Assembly: GCF_042682745.1 (NCBI RefSeq)
Contig: NZ_JBHUIO010000002.1
Coordinates: forward strand, 930,001 to 994,000
Reading direction: 5' to 3'
DNA from: Tumebacillus_A lipolyticus
Lineage (GTDB): Bacteria; Bacillota; Bacilli; Tumebacillales; Tumebacillaceae
Length of the DNA stretch: 64,000 bases
The translations under genes and the position numbers were made by a program. The notes beneath the pieces are model-generated. The model ran no database searches. It worked only from the letters and a program-made list of their open reading frames with translations, and was not told where the DNA came from. Of this stretch, positions 41,345 through 49,514 are shown piece by piece (within the stretch, counting starts at the first letter, position 1; each line of letters opens with the position of its first letter).

Positions 41345-41943
41345 CACTCAGTTCCTCCTTGCTCATCTGAAGCGACCACCCCGCGCCAAAAGATCGCCCA
41401 AGCAGCCTCCAACCGCTTCTGCGACCGCTCCTCTCCCCCGTATAGCATCTCGACAAAGATGCTATCCATCATCGCCATGTAGGCGATCGTCGCCCGCTCT
41501 GCCCCGACCCTTGCGATCACCCCGCTTTCGATCGCCGATGCAAAGACGGTCACCAGCAGCTGTTCCGCCCGATCCAAGTATTCCATCACATAGCGATCGA
41601 CCTGCTCTTTGACGTGCAGGGGTGGAAAAAAGGACATGCGCAACCAAAACTTCATCTGCAGATCCTGTTCATAGCGCTCTTTATAGGAGACCAGCACCTG
41701 ATAGAGGCTCGTCTTAAACGACTGATCCTTGTGCTCTTGAAACGAGCGTTTTAAAAAGCTCAGCTCTTCCTCCGCGATGTCCTGAATCACCTGCAAAAAC
41801 AGATCATCCTTGCCTTTGAAATGCGCATAGATCGATGGAGTCTTGATTCCGACTTCAGCCGCAATATCGGCCAGCGATGCTCCCTCATAGCCATGATTGG
41901 CAAAGTGCTTAAGCGCCACCTGTTTGATCCGATTGGCTGTCAT
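41344..41943 (-). CDS. TetR/AcrR-family repressor of the SMR pair
   Basis: 199 residues from the ATG at 41943, 7 bases after GGGAGG. Helix-turn-helix: RIKQVALKHFANHGYEGASLADIAAEVGIKTPSIYAHFKGKDDLF. The C-terminal ligand domain (about 55-199) is helical and resembles the TetR_C of drug-responsive members. First gene of tetR-SMR-SMR, with a 20-bp palindrome just upstream; it very likely represses its own operon and responds to a drug carried by the pump. Confidence 0.9.
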   Translation of the reverse strand: MTANRIKQVALKHFANHGYEGASLADIAAEVGIKTPSIYAHFKGKDDLFLQVIQDIAEEELSFLKRSFQEHKDQSFKTSLYQVLVSYKERYEQDLQMKFWLRMSFFPPLHVKEQVDRYVMEYLDRAEQLLVTVFASAIESGVIARVGAERATIAYMAMMDSIFVEMLYGGEERSQKRLEAAWAIFWRGVVASDEQGGTE

Positions 41944-41954
41944 CTGCAAACCTC

Positions 41955-41974
41955 CCTAACTACTATTAGTTAGG
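41955..41974 (-). promoter_or_regulatory. TetR operator
   Basis: Perfect palindrome CCTAACTA-CTAT-TAGTTAGG between the promoter and the ribosome site of the tetR-SMR operon. Confidence 0.7.
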
Positions 41975-42012
41975 AACATTATCGCAAGCGAGCGCCTTCC
42001 TGTCAACAGACG

Positions 42013-42044
42013 AAAAAAGACACCCCGCTAGCACGGAGTGTCCC
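42013..42044 (-). terminator. Terminator of the SLH-3D gene
   Basis: GGACACTCCG / CGGGGTGTC stem followed by six T on the minus strand. Confidence 0.82.
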
Positions 42045-42053
42045 CTGATCAAA

Positions 42054-43025
42054 CTAATCGAGAATGTAGACGTCCATCCCCCTGCGACCGAACAGCGTGG
42101 CTGAATAGTAGTCGGGGTGGAACAGATCGATGCGCGTCGACTTGATCGCGCCGCCCGTGTCGCCGGCGACCCCGTAGCCGTAGCCTGGGATGTACAGGTG
42201 CGATCCGAGCGCGATCTGCGCCGGATCGACTGCGACCATCCCCACCCGCGGCACCATGCCGGTATAGGTCAGTTCGCCCGTGTATGTATAGGCAGTCGCG
42301 TCTGTCGCTTTTTTCGTATGGTAGTTCACGCCCATCCCACCGCGAGAAGAGATGTTGTAAACAAGCTGCGGCAAGGGACGCTTGACGATCGAATTATACA
42401 AAAAAGCAGCCACTTCCTCACGGGTTGCATAGCGTTTCGGCTCCACCTTGCCATAGGCGCCGTGCAGGATGCCCGAGCTGGTCGCGTAGGCGATCGATGA
42501 TACCGCCCACGAAGCGATCTGCCCTTTGTCCAAATAGCCGTTGATCGCGCGCTGCGTGTCTGTGTAGCCCATCCGCCGCGCTTGCTCCGACTCCTTGCCG
42601 AGCGCGCTCACCGTCATTCTGATCATCTCTTCCCGAGTAAGCGGCTTGTTCGGTTGAAAGACCCCGTCAGCCGTTCCGTTCGCGAAGCCCAGCCGATAGG
42701 ATAGCTCCGCCTGAGTGGTGTACCATTCTCCCCGCGGGACATCGCGAAACACACCTTTGTACGGATCTGCCAGCGGTAATTTTTTCGCGTTGATCAGCAG
42801 AGAAACAAACTCTGCACGCGTTACAGACTGCTTCGGTCTGAATGTTCTGTCGGAAAAGCCTGTGAGGATGTTGCGGTTATACATCGCGATGATCTCTTGC
42901 TTCGCATACGAATTGTCAATGTCGGTAAACGGATTTCCATCTGCCGCCTCAGAGGTGTTTGGCATCGCGAAAATTGCGATCGCAGCCAGCGCCAACAAAG
43001 GCAGTGCCTTGATGATTTTCTTCAT
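42054..43025 (-). CDS. Secreted S-layer-homology protein with 3D domain
   Basis: 323 residues. A Sec signal peptide (MKKIIKALPLLALAAIAIFA, cleavage near SEA-A) is followed by three SLH domains (about 30-205). Their motifs include NPFTDIDNSYAKQEIIAMYNRNILTGFSD, FANGTADGVFQPNKPLTREEMIRM and GAYGKVEPKRYATREEVAAFLY. A C-terminal 3D domain (about 245-323: VGMVAVDPAQIALGSHLYIPGYGYGVAGDTGG) has the three aspartates. 3D proteins (YocH, YabE, RpfB types) are peptidoglycan lytic transglycosylase-like. SLH should tie it to the cell wall. Confidence 0.88.
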   Translation of the reverse strand: MKKIIKALPLLALAAIAIFAMPNTSEAADGNPFTDIDNSYAKQEIIAMYNRNILTGFSDRTFRPKQSVTRAEFVSLLINAKKLPLADPYKGVFRDVPRGEWYTTQAELSYRLGFANGTADGVFQPNKPLTREEMIRMTVSALGKESEQARRMGYTDTQRAINGYLDKGQIASWAVSSIAYATSSGILHGAYGKVEPKRYATREEVAAFLYNSIVKRPLPQLVYNISSRGGMGVNYHTKKATDATAYTYTGELTYTGMVPRVGMVAVDPAQIALGSHLYIPGYGYGVAGDTGGAIKSTRIDLFHPDYYSATLFGRRGMDVYILD

Positions 43026-43218
43026 GATCTCCTCCTGTTTGCTCGCTCCTTAACTCCTTGCACATGTACAACATTCGTAACCTTCACGATTTTTCTGACC
43101 ACGATTTCGCCGCATTAGTGCCTCCCCCCCTGCTCGAAACAGCAATCCTCTTTTTGGTATGTAGTGATTTCGTGTATAATAAGTGGGAGAGTACATAAGG
43201 AAAGGTCGTGACCACGTC

Positions 43219-43659
43219 ATGAAAAAAGCGATTATCGAGCTCGAAAAAGGCGGCGTGATGGAGTTTGAAATGTTTGATCAACACGCTCCAGGCACCGTTG
43301 GTAACTTTGAAAAACTGTCGAACGAAGGCTTCTATGACGGCCTGGCGTTCCACCGCGTCATCCCGGGCTTCGTCGCTCAAGGCGGCTGCCCGCACGGAAC
43401 TGGCACCGGCGGCCCTGGCTACACCATCAAGTGCGAAGTCGTCGACAACCCGAACCAACATAAGCGCGGTGCGCTCTCCATGGCACACGCAGGCCGCAAC
43501 ACCGGCGGTTCCCAGTTCTTCATCGTCCATGATCGCAACTCGACCGCTCACCTCGACGGCAACCATACCGTATTCGGTCAAATCATCTCTGGCGAAGAGT
43601 TTATCGACAGCATCGCACAAGGCGATAAGATGAAGAGCGTAAAAGTGGTAGAAGCGTAA
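43219..43659 (+). CDS. Cyclophilin-type peptidyl-prolyl isomerase
   Basis: 146 residues from the ATG at 43219. Cyclophilin core: GFYDGLAFHRVIPGFVAQGGCPHGTGTGGPGY, GALSMAHAGRNTGGSQFFI and HLDGNHTVFGQI. The catalytic Arg (FHRV) and the substrate-binding QFFI are present. No signal peptide, so it is a cytoplasmic folding helper like B. subtilis PpiB. A TATAAT (43175-43180) lies 38 bases before the start. AAGGAAAGG is further from the ATG than usual. Confidence 0.93.
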   Translation: MKKAIIELEKGGVMEFEMFDQHAPGTVGNFEKLSNEGFYDGLAFHRVIPGFVAQGGCPHGTGTGGPGYTIKCEVVDNPNQHKRGALSMAHAGRNTGGSQFFIVHDRNSTAHLDGNHTVFGQIISGEEFIDSIAQGDKMKSVKVVEA

Positions 43660-43669
43660 GCATGAAAAT

Positions 43670-43701
43670 GAACCCCTGATCGAGAGGATCGGGGGTTTTT
43701 C
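43670..43701 (+). terminator. Terminator of the cyclophilin gene
   Basis: AACCCCTGATC / GATCGGGGGTT stem with a T5 tract. Confidence 0.88.
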
Positions 43702-43945
43702 TATCTGCTACCCACGCTTTACATCGCGCGCAGTGCTCGCACTTTGGCTACCTTACGCTTGTGCGCATGCAATTTGGCTACTTTCCAACAGCGATCACAA
43801 AGGATAAACCCTTTTGTCAAAAATGTCGTGCTCGCAGCATTCGATTGGCTGTTGCGGAAGGATAAAATAGACCTCACTCGGTAGCGATCGTCGCATGACC
43901 CTCTCGCGATGCACAGATCGTCTCTTTTCTCCCGCCTGTACGCGA
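43702..43945. other. Intergenic stretch, no convincing gene
   Basis: The minus-strand frame 43719-43949 is open and ends in a basic stretch (CDRCWKVAKLHAHKRKVAKVR). It has no ribosome site, no convincing start and no family resemblance. It might be a remnant of a zinc-ribbon protein. Nothing else is visible. Confidence 0.4.
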
Positions 43946-44377
43946 TCACGAGCTTCTCTCACTTAAAAACCAGGTATAGTGCAAAAACATATGCTCCGAG
44001 TCTCGCGAACCGACTACAAAATAGCGCAGATACAAGTCGCGCCCTCGATACTCTCCCACCTCCAACAACTTTTTCTTATTGCCCTGTCCATTCGGATCAT
44101 CAAAGTTGAAGAACGTAAGCCGGACATCCTGTTCATCCAGCTCCTCATACTCCACCGCCGTCTCAGCGTTTCGCTTGTCTTGAAAGCGCAATCGAACGGT
44201 CAACTCGCCTGCTCCGTCATCGAAAGCAAAAACAGCCGTCTCCCCATGCAATACATGCATCGACCCGCTCTCCAACACCTCCAGCCCATCAACCGTCAAA
44301 AGCATGCAACCATTCGCCCCTTTCTCCCAATCTATCACTCTCGTAAGGTTATTCCCCGCTCCTGCTATGTATGACAA
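43946..44377 (-). CDS. Hypothetical protein
   Basis: 143 residues if begun at the TTG at 44377 (GGTG just upstream); a GTG at 44338 would give 130. The protein is acidic and beta-rich (GCMLLTVDGLEVLESGSMHVLHGETAVFAFDDGAG), ending with a strand pair rich in aromatics (YLRYFVVGSRDSEHMFLHYTWFL). No motif, signal or membrane segment was recognised. Divergent from the COG0523 GTPase gene, sharing its intergenic region with the Zur-like operator. Confidence 0.5.
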   Translation of the reverse strand: MSYIAGAGNNLTRVIDWEKGANGCMLLTVDGLEVLESGSMHVLHGETAVFAFDDGAGELTVRLRFQDKRNAETAVEYEELDEQDVRLTFFNFDDPNGQGNKKKLLEVGEYRGRDLYLRYFVVGSRDSEHMFLHYTWFLSERSS

Positions 44378-44388
44378 CCTTACACCGT

Positions 44389-44436
44389 TTGCAATGGAGG
44401 AACATTTTCACGTAAAATAGGAATAATTCCTATTTT
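44389..44436 (+). promoter_or_regulatory. Promoter and Zur/Fur-type 7-1-7 operator of the COG0523 gene
   Basis: The -35 TTGCAA (44389-44394) and -10 TAAAAT (44413-44418) have an 18-base spacer. Over the -10 lies a perfect 23-bp palindrome (44414-44436) whose core TAGGAAT-A-ATTCCTA has the 7-1-7 form of Fur-family boxes, extended by AAAA/TTTT as in Zur boxes. Confidence 0.7.
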
Positions 44437-44450
44437 TGAGGAGATGAGCG

Positions 44451-45437
44451 ATGATGTTGACGACGATCCCTGTTTACATATTGACCGGATACCTGGGCGC
44501 GGGTAAAACCACGCTGCTGAAGACGCTGTTGCGCCAGATCAAGGAAGATGGCCGGACACCTGCGGTGCTGATGAACGAGTTTGGTTCGGAGAGCGTCGAC
44601 ACCCTGTTGCTACAGAACTCGGCAGTTCCTGTGCTTGACCTGTTGGAAGGATGTGTCTGCTGTACCTTGCGCGGCAGTCTCTCCTCGACACTGCTCCAGA
44701 TGGTCGAGCAGTACAAGCCAGATGTGATCTTCTTGGAGACGACGGGGGTCGCCTCTCCGGTCGATCTCGTCGAAGCGTTTCTTGAGCCGGAGCTTGAAGA
44801 GCGAGTCAAGCTGGCGGGCATCTACACGCTGGTGAGCGCCAAGCGCTTCCCGCTCGATCTCTCGCCGCATGCGCTCGATGCGAACGAGCGGACGATGGTC
44901 CAGCAAGTCCAATATGCGGATGCGCTCCTCGTCTCCAAAGCGGACCTGGTATCGGAGGAGCGGATGGAGTCTTTGCAAAAGGTGCTGACCGAGTTGAACG
45001 GCAACGCCCCGCTGTACCGTGTACTGAAAGGCAATGTGGATGTTTCAGCCTTGCTCGCAACGCCTACTGCTTTGAAACAACAACGGGTGCAGAAGCCAAA
45101 AAGCTTCACTCGCCGCCAAGCGGGACAAGTGAAGCCAGAGTTGCGCGAGCGAACCAGTTTTGGCAACTTGCAAACGATGACCTATGAGCTGGAGGTACCT
45201 GTCGACAAAGAGAAGTTTATGAACTTCCTGCGCTCTTTACCTCCAACGATTCTGCGCGCCAAAGGCTTTTTTAAGGATGCAGAGCATGGGATGCTTTATG
45301 AGTTTCACTACGAACCGGGCGCTCCGATGGCAGCGATCGTCGATGTGGACGGGAACGGAAGAGCGTTTGCTGTGTTTATCGGGGAGCGATTGGACGTTGA
45401 GGGGCTGGGTCGAGAGTTGAAGGGTTGTGGGGGATGA
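44451..45437 (+). CDS. COG0523 (CobW/P47K) GTPase, probable zinc chaperone
   Basis: 328 residues. G3E GTPase domain (Walker A GYLGAGKTT, about 13-21; LLEGCVCCTL with the metal motif C68-x-C70-C71; FLETTGVASP; base motif SKAD) and a C-terminal CobW_C domain (about 235-328). COG0523 proteins such as YciC/ZagA insert or deliver zinc and are induced under zinc limitation. The Zur-like box in the promoter supports a zinc rather than cobalt or nickel role. Two ATGs at 44451 and 44454; GAGGAG is upstream. Confidence 0.87.
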   Translation: MMLTTIPVYILTGYLGAGKTTLLKTLLRQIKEDGRTPAVLMNEFGSESVDTLLLQNSAVPVLDLLEGCVCCTLRGSLSSTLLQMVEQYKPDVIFLETTGVASPVDLVEAFLEPELEERVKLAGIYTLVSAKRFPLDLSPHALDANERTMVQQVQYADALLVSKADLVSEERMESLQKVLTELNGNAPLYRVLKGNVDVSALLATPTALKQQRVQKPKSFTRRQAGQVKPELRERTSFGNLQTMTYELEVPVDKEKFMNFLRSLPPTILRAKGFFKDAEHGMLYEFHYEPGAPMAAIVDVDGNGRAFAVFIGERLDVEGLGRELKGCGG

Positions 45438-45438
45438 T

Positions 45439-45487
45439 GAAAAGGGAATCCTTTCTGACATGTTAGTTCGGAAAGGGTTCCTTTTTA
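45439..45487 (+). terminator. Terminator of the COG0523 gene
   Basis: AAAGGGAATCCTTTC / GGAAAGGGTTCCTTT stem with G-U pairs, then TTTTT. Confidence 0.8.
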
Positions 45488-45765
45488 TTTGCTTTGCTCC
45501 TGACTGAAAAGATGTCACGGAAGGACTAAACGACCAATGATTTGGTAGAGCATGAACATCAAATAAAAATTCAATCAGACCATGTTATCTGCTCAGACAA
45601 CAACTTTCAAAAAAGGAAATATTGAAAGGAAATCATCGAAAAGTTAATCTAATTAGGCACGCAAGCCGATGAATATTTTGTAGTAACCATTGTTTTACTT
45701 ATAATAAATGCAAGACGTTTCTAAAAGTTATCAAAAATAATCTGTCTACTAGAGGGGTGCGTCAT
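45488..45765 (+). promoter_or_regulatory. AT-rich left border and promoter of the helicase gene
   Basis: No gene is visible. The GC content falls sharply here, marking the left edge of the foreign segment. A promoter is present: -35 TTGTAG (45678-45683), 16-base spacer, -10 TATAAT (45700-45705), then about 60 bases of leader. No direct repeats or integrase site were seen at this border. Confidence 0.65.
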
Positions 45766-48700
45766 ATGACTTCCCAAAATAATAACGGTATTTTCGAAGA
45801 GTTACTAGTTTATAGAAAATCCTATCCTCCCAATGCTCATACAACACCTCTACATCCGAATGATTATGCAAACGCTCTAATCCAACACGTATCCAAAGAG
45901 GTCGGAAATCGAATTGCTCAATTAGCTATGGAAGGTCGATTTGAGGATATCCAAAAGTTAATCGAACCATTTCTGGATCAGAAGGATTCGCTGACAAGTT
46001 ACTTCGAAATGCCTTTCAAAGCGATTCACTATAGTTACCTAAATCGTTTTATACCTAATTACTCGAATATGTTCCTGACCGCTCCGAACCTGATAACCAA
46101 TTATGGGATTGGTAAACAAAATTTGTACAAGACCATTAAGCATGAAATGCAATCTGCAGATGGTGCAGACTTTATGGTCAGTTTTATTCGCTGGAAAGGT
46201 CTACAACTTCTACTTCAATCTTTTGATGAATTATTGAAACATCGCAAGCCCATTCGTGTACTAACATCAACGTATTTGAATTATACCGAACCTAAAGCAC
46301 TTCAAAGACTTTTCGAGCTAGAGAATGTCGAGGTTAAGATTTTCAATTCAGGTAATAAATCGTTCCACACTAAGGCATATCTTTTTAGTCGCGATTCAAA
46401 ATTAAACACAGGCATCATCGGCTCCTCAAATATCTCACGTGCTGCTTTTGTAGACGGTTATGAGTGGAATGTAAAATTGCCTGATGTACCCCATATTCCT
46501 GTTTACGCTCAAGCATCGCAATTATTTGAAGAAATGTGGAGTGATCCTAAAGCAATTCCATTATCCAAGGAACTACTTGAGGACTACAAAATCACGTACG
46601 AAGCAAAAAAAATTGGCGAACCAAAGAGACCATCTTTCGTTCCCATTAACGGATTGGGTACCGTTGCAGAGTCGAAAACAGAATATGGGTCGAACCAGCA
46701 AAGAAAAATTGAACCAAACTTTATGCAACAAGAGGCCTTAACCTCACTCCAACACACTCGTGAAGAGGGCTATCAAAAAGGTGTTGTCATCGCCGCAACA
46801 GGGACTGGTAAAACATATCTTTCTGCTTTTGACGTTCATTCATTCGATCCAGAGAAATTGCTTTTTCTCGCCCATCGAGATGAACTATTAAGCAATGCAC
46901 AAAAAACGTTTGCCGAAGTTTTCGGCACACAAGATAAGATGGGCAAATTAACAGGCACAGACAAAGACTGGGAGAAAGCATTTTTATTTAGTACTGTCCA
47001 AACGATGCATCGAGAAGAAACTCTTTATCAATTTTCAAGGGACCATTTCGATTACATCATTGTCGACGAGTTTCATCATGCGCACGCAACTACCTACCAA
47101 AAAATCCTTGAGTACTTTAGGCCTAAATTTTTGCTAGGATTAACTGCCACTCCCGAAAGAATGGATGGTCGAGATGTTCTTGCTTTATGCGACTTTAATG
47201 TAGTGTATGAGATACGATTACATAAAGCTTTGGAGCTGGAACTCCTTGCACCTTTTCATTACTTTGGACTTCACGACCCTACGGTCGACTACAATGAGAT
47301 CAGTATGCAAAACGGGTACTTTGTAGAAAAATCACTTGTAAAAGCTCTGAATACGAACAATCGAGTCGACTACATTATCGAAATGATTGAAAAATACGGA
47401 TATGATGGTGATCGGCTAATCTCTCTTGGCTTTTGCAGCTCAATTGAACACGCAAGCTTTATGACAAAAGAGTTTAATAAAAGAGGGTATAGTTCCACTT
47501 TCCTAACTGGGGAAGATTCGCCAAAAGTTAGGCAAGAGACGGTTGCCCGCTTGCAAAATGAGGACGACTCGCTTCAGGTGATTTTCACAGTAGACATTTT
47601 TAATGAGGGAATTGATATTCCTGAGCTAAACCTACTGCTTTTTTTACGTCCCACCGAATCCGCAACAGTTTTTATTCAACAACTCGGTCGTGGATTACGG
47701 AAAACGGACAGCAAACAATTTGTAACCATCCTTGATTTCATTGGAAACTACAGAAAATCTTTTGTTGTTCCTCTTGCATTAACAGGTCAAACAAATCATC
47801 ATGCGTTCGACCGAGATTCATTGCGTAAAGCGATTGAAACCGATTTTTCAGAACTACCCGACGGTTGCAACGTTGAGCTAGAGGAAATATCCCGTTTGCA
47901 GATCATGGACAAATTAGATCAAATTCGGATGGATAGTGTGAAAATGCTATCAGATTTGTATATGCAGTTCAGGAAGGAACTGGGACGCACTCCTGAAATT
48001 AATGACTTTCTATATCATGAGCAAGCGCCAAGCCTTTTCTACTTCATTAGAAAGTTCGGATCATGGGTTGAGACAAAGGAAAAAATGAACGATTTAAATG
48101 AGTTCGATTCCTCTCTGCTACTTAATCAAACCAAGCTTGAATTTGTTCGATCCCTTGAAAAGATGCTGCCAATCAAATGGCCATACGAATATCTGATTTT
48201 AGACTTGGCACTGCGTAATGATGTCGTCGATGAATCTTTGGTATTATCGGAACTGCAAAACCGATTTCATATTCACGCTTCTGCCGAAAGACATAGTTCA
48301 TTCATTCATCGGGCTATGATTCGTCTGTCTGATCACTGTGGAATAACCAACAAATCTCTGATAAAAATGAGAGAGCGACAATTTTCTTTAGATCCTGAGA
48401 AAAAAGCATTTTTAAGTGAGGATCACTACAGAAAATACATTGTAGAACGAGTGGAGTTTGGACTTACAGAGTTCCGTCGTACCCATCGTACAGAACTTGC
48501 TTTTAATAATCAGCACGGTATCTCACTCTACCAAAACTACACAAGAAACGATCTACAGTTCCTATTTCAATCAGAGGCGAAAGAAGGATCATGGCGCGAG
48601 GGAGTCAGTCGTGTAGGTGACCATTATTTGTTATTCATCAATCTTAATAAGGATGAAGACGTCAAAGATCACTTACGGTACCATGATTATTTCATCGATA

Positions 48701-48963
48701 ACCAGCATTTTCACTGGCAAAGTCAAACAAGCACATCTCACTCATCACCAAGAGGAAAGGATTTTATCAATAGCAAAGAGAGAGGGAAACACATTCATCT
48801 CTTCGTCAGGAAATTCGAAAAGATGTATGGTATGTCCCTCCCCTTTATGTATCTTGGCGAAGTCGAGTATGTCCGAAGCCACGGAGACAAACCTATGAAT
48901 ATAACCTGGCGTCTCTCTGCTCCCTTGCCACAAGATATCTTTAATGATTTTCTTATTCGATAA
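45766..48963 (+). CDS. PLD nuclease-SF2 helicase-DUF3427 protein
   Basis: 1065 residues from the ATG at 45766, 8 bases after GAGGGG. Order: an N-terminal helical region; a phospholipase-D/HKD-like domain with H201-x-K203, D210 and GSSN ending at N222; an SF2 helicase core with Walker A ATGTGKT (K349), Walker B DEFH (D434), motif III GLTATPER (458-465) and motif VI QQLGRGLRK (638-646); then about 350 residues of DUF3427 type ending YLGEVEYVRSHGDKPMNITW. A single HKD motif implies dimers. Known relatives are restriction-like and sit in defence islands. Sampled lines are 33% GC against about 58% around it. Confidence 0.85.
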   Translation: MTSQNNNGIFEELLVYRKSYPPNAHTTPLHPNDYANALIQHVSKEVGNRIAQLAMEGRFEDIQKLIEPFLDQKDSLTSYFEMPFKAIHYSYLNRFIPNYSNMFLTAPNLITNYGIGKQNLYKTIKHEMQSADGADFMVSFIRWKGLQLLLQSFDELLKHRKPIRVLTSTYLNYTEPKALQRLFELENVEVKIFNSGNKSFHTKAYLFSRDSKLNTGIIGSSNISRAAFVDGYEWNVKLPDVPHIPVYAQASQLFEEMWSDPKAIPLSKELLEDYKITYEAKKIGEPKRPSFVPINGLGTVAESKTEYGSNQQRKIEPNFMQQEALTSLQHTREEGYQKGVVIAATGTGKTYLSAFDVHSFDPEKLLFLAHRDELLSNAQKTFAEVFGTQDKMGKLTGTDKDWEKAFLFSTVQTMHREETLYQFSRDHFDYIIVDEFHHAHATTYQKILEYFRPKFLLGLTATPERMDGRDVLALCDFNVVYEIRLHKALELELLAPFHYFGLHDPTVDYNEISMQNGYFVEKSLVKALNTNNRVDYIIEMIEKYGYDGDRLISLGFCSSIEHASFMTKEFNKRGYSSTFLTGEDSPKVRQETVARLQNEDDSLQVIFTVDIFNEGIDIPELNLLLFLRPTESATVFIQQLGRGLRKTDSKQFVTILDFIGNYRKSFVVPLALTGQTNHHAFDRDSLRKAIETDFSELPDGCNVELEEISRLQIMDKLDQIRMDSVKMLSDLYMQFRKELGRTPEINDFLYHEQAPSLFYFIRKFGSWVETKEKMNDLNEFDSSLLLNQTKLEFVRSLEKMLPIKWPYEYLILDLALRNDVVDESLVLSELQNRFHIHASAERHSSFIHRAMIRLSDHCGITNKSLIKMRERQFSLDPEKKAFLSEDHYRKYIVERVEFGLTEFRRTHRTELAFNNQHGISLYQNYTRNDLQFLFQSEAKEGSWREGVSRVGDHYLLFINLNKDEDVKDHLRYHDYFIDNQHFHWQSQTSTSHSSPRGKDFINSKERGKHIHLFVRKFEKMYGMSLPFMYLGEVEYVRSHGDKPMNITWRLSAPLPQDIFNDFLIR

Positions 48964-48968
48964 GAAAA

Positions 48969-49367
48969 CTAAAGAATATCTTCATTCAGAAGTCGATCTA
49001 ATGTCGGCAAATCTGCAGGAGCCCAATTAAGTGAACTCAACTTATCTTTCGGAAGCCATGTGAGCGTTTCATGCTCACTGGCTTTCGGTTCACCTTCTAC
49101 TACTTTTGCCAAATAGGTGATCAATCGAACTACCACATTAGTGTACTCGTATGTCGCATCAGCAACCAGATCTCCTACCTCAATACCGCAGTCTAACTCT
49201 TCTTTGATCTCTCTCATTAAGGAATCTTTCGGATCTTCGCCTTTCTCAATTTTCCCTCCCGGGAATTCCCATAATCCAGGAAGCGACATATCTTGAGAAC
49301 GAAGCGCACATAATACTTCGTTATTTTCATTCACAATAACTGCGCCAACCACATCAACTTTTTTCAA
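48969..49367 (-). CDS. NUDIX (MutT/8-oxo-dGTP type) pyrophosphohydrolase
   Basis: 132 residues from a TTG (49367) behind AGAGGGG. The Nudix box is G38-x5-E44-x7-R52-E53-x2-E56-E57; the Gly after it is replaced by Asp59. GALL/VGAVIVNENNEVLCALRSQ and LPGLWEFPGGKIEKGE match the MutT/CTP-pyrophosphohydrolase subgroup, which removes damaged or non-standard nucleoside triphosphates. It is convergent with the helicase gene, six bases apart. Sampled lines are 42-48% GC, lower than the core. It probably travels with the helicase. Confidence 0.87.
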   Translation of the reverse strand: MKKVDVVGAVIVNENNEVLCALRSQDMSLPGLWEFPGGKIEKGEDPKDSLMREIKEELDCGIEVGDLVADATYEYTNVVVRLITYLAKVVEGEPKASEHETLTWLPKDKLSSLNWAPADLPTLDRLLNEDIL

Positions 49368-49514
49368 AATAGCAATCCCCTCTCTGACTCATTCGAAGTA
49401 TCTTCTTATTTGTATCACACTTGCCACTCTAATTCCATTTGCTCAAACGACTCCCTATCCTGCTCGTCCTTTGCTAAACTGGTATTCAGGTATATGATCA
49501 GGAGGCCCCCCTAC

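Noticed and set aside
41975..42012. Guanidine-I (ykkC) riboswitch expected before an SMR pair
   Set aside because: The interval before tetR is too short and lacks the conserved ykkC sequence blocks.
43719..43949. Minus-strand frame ending in a basic Cys-containing stretch
   Set aside because: No ribosome site, no sensible start and a low-quality N-terminal part; it may be a remnant but cannot be called a gene.
45488..49440. Mobile element carrying the helicase/NUDIX segment
   Set aside because: No transposase, integrase, tRNA target or terminal repeats could be found at either edge, so no element type is claimed.
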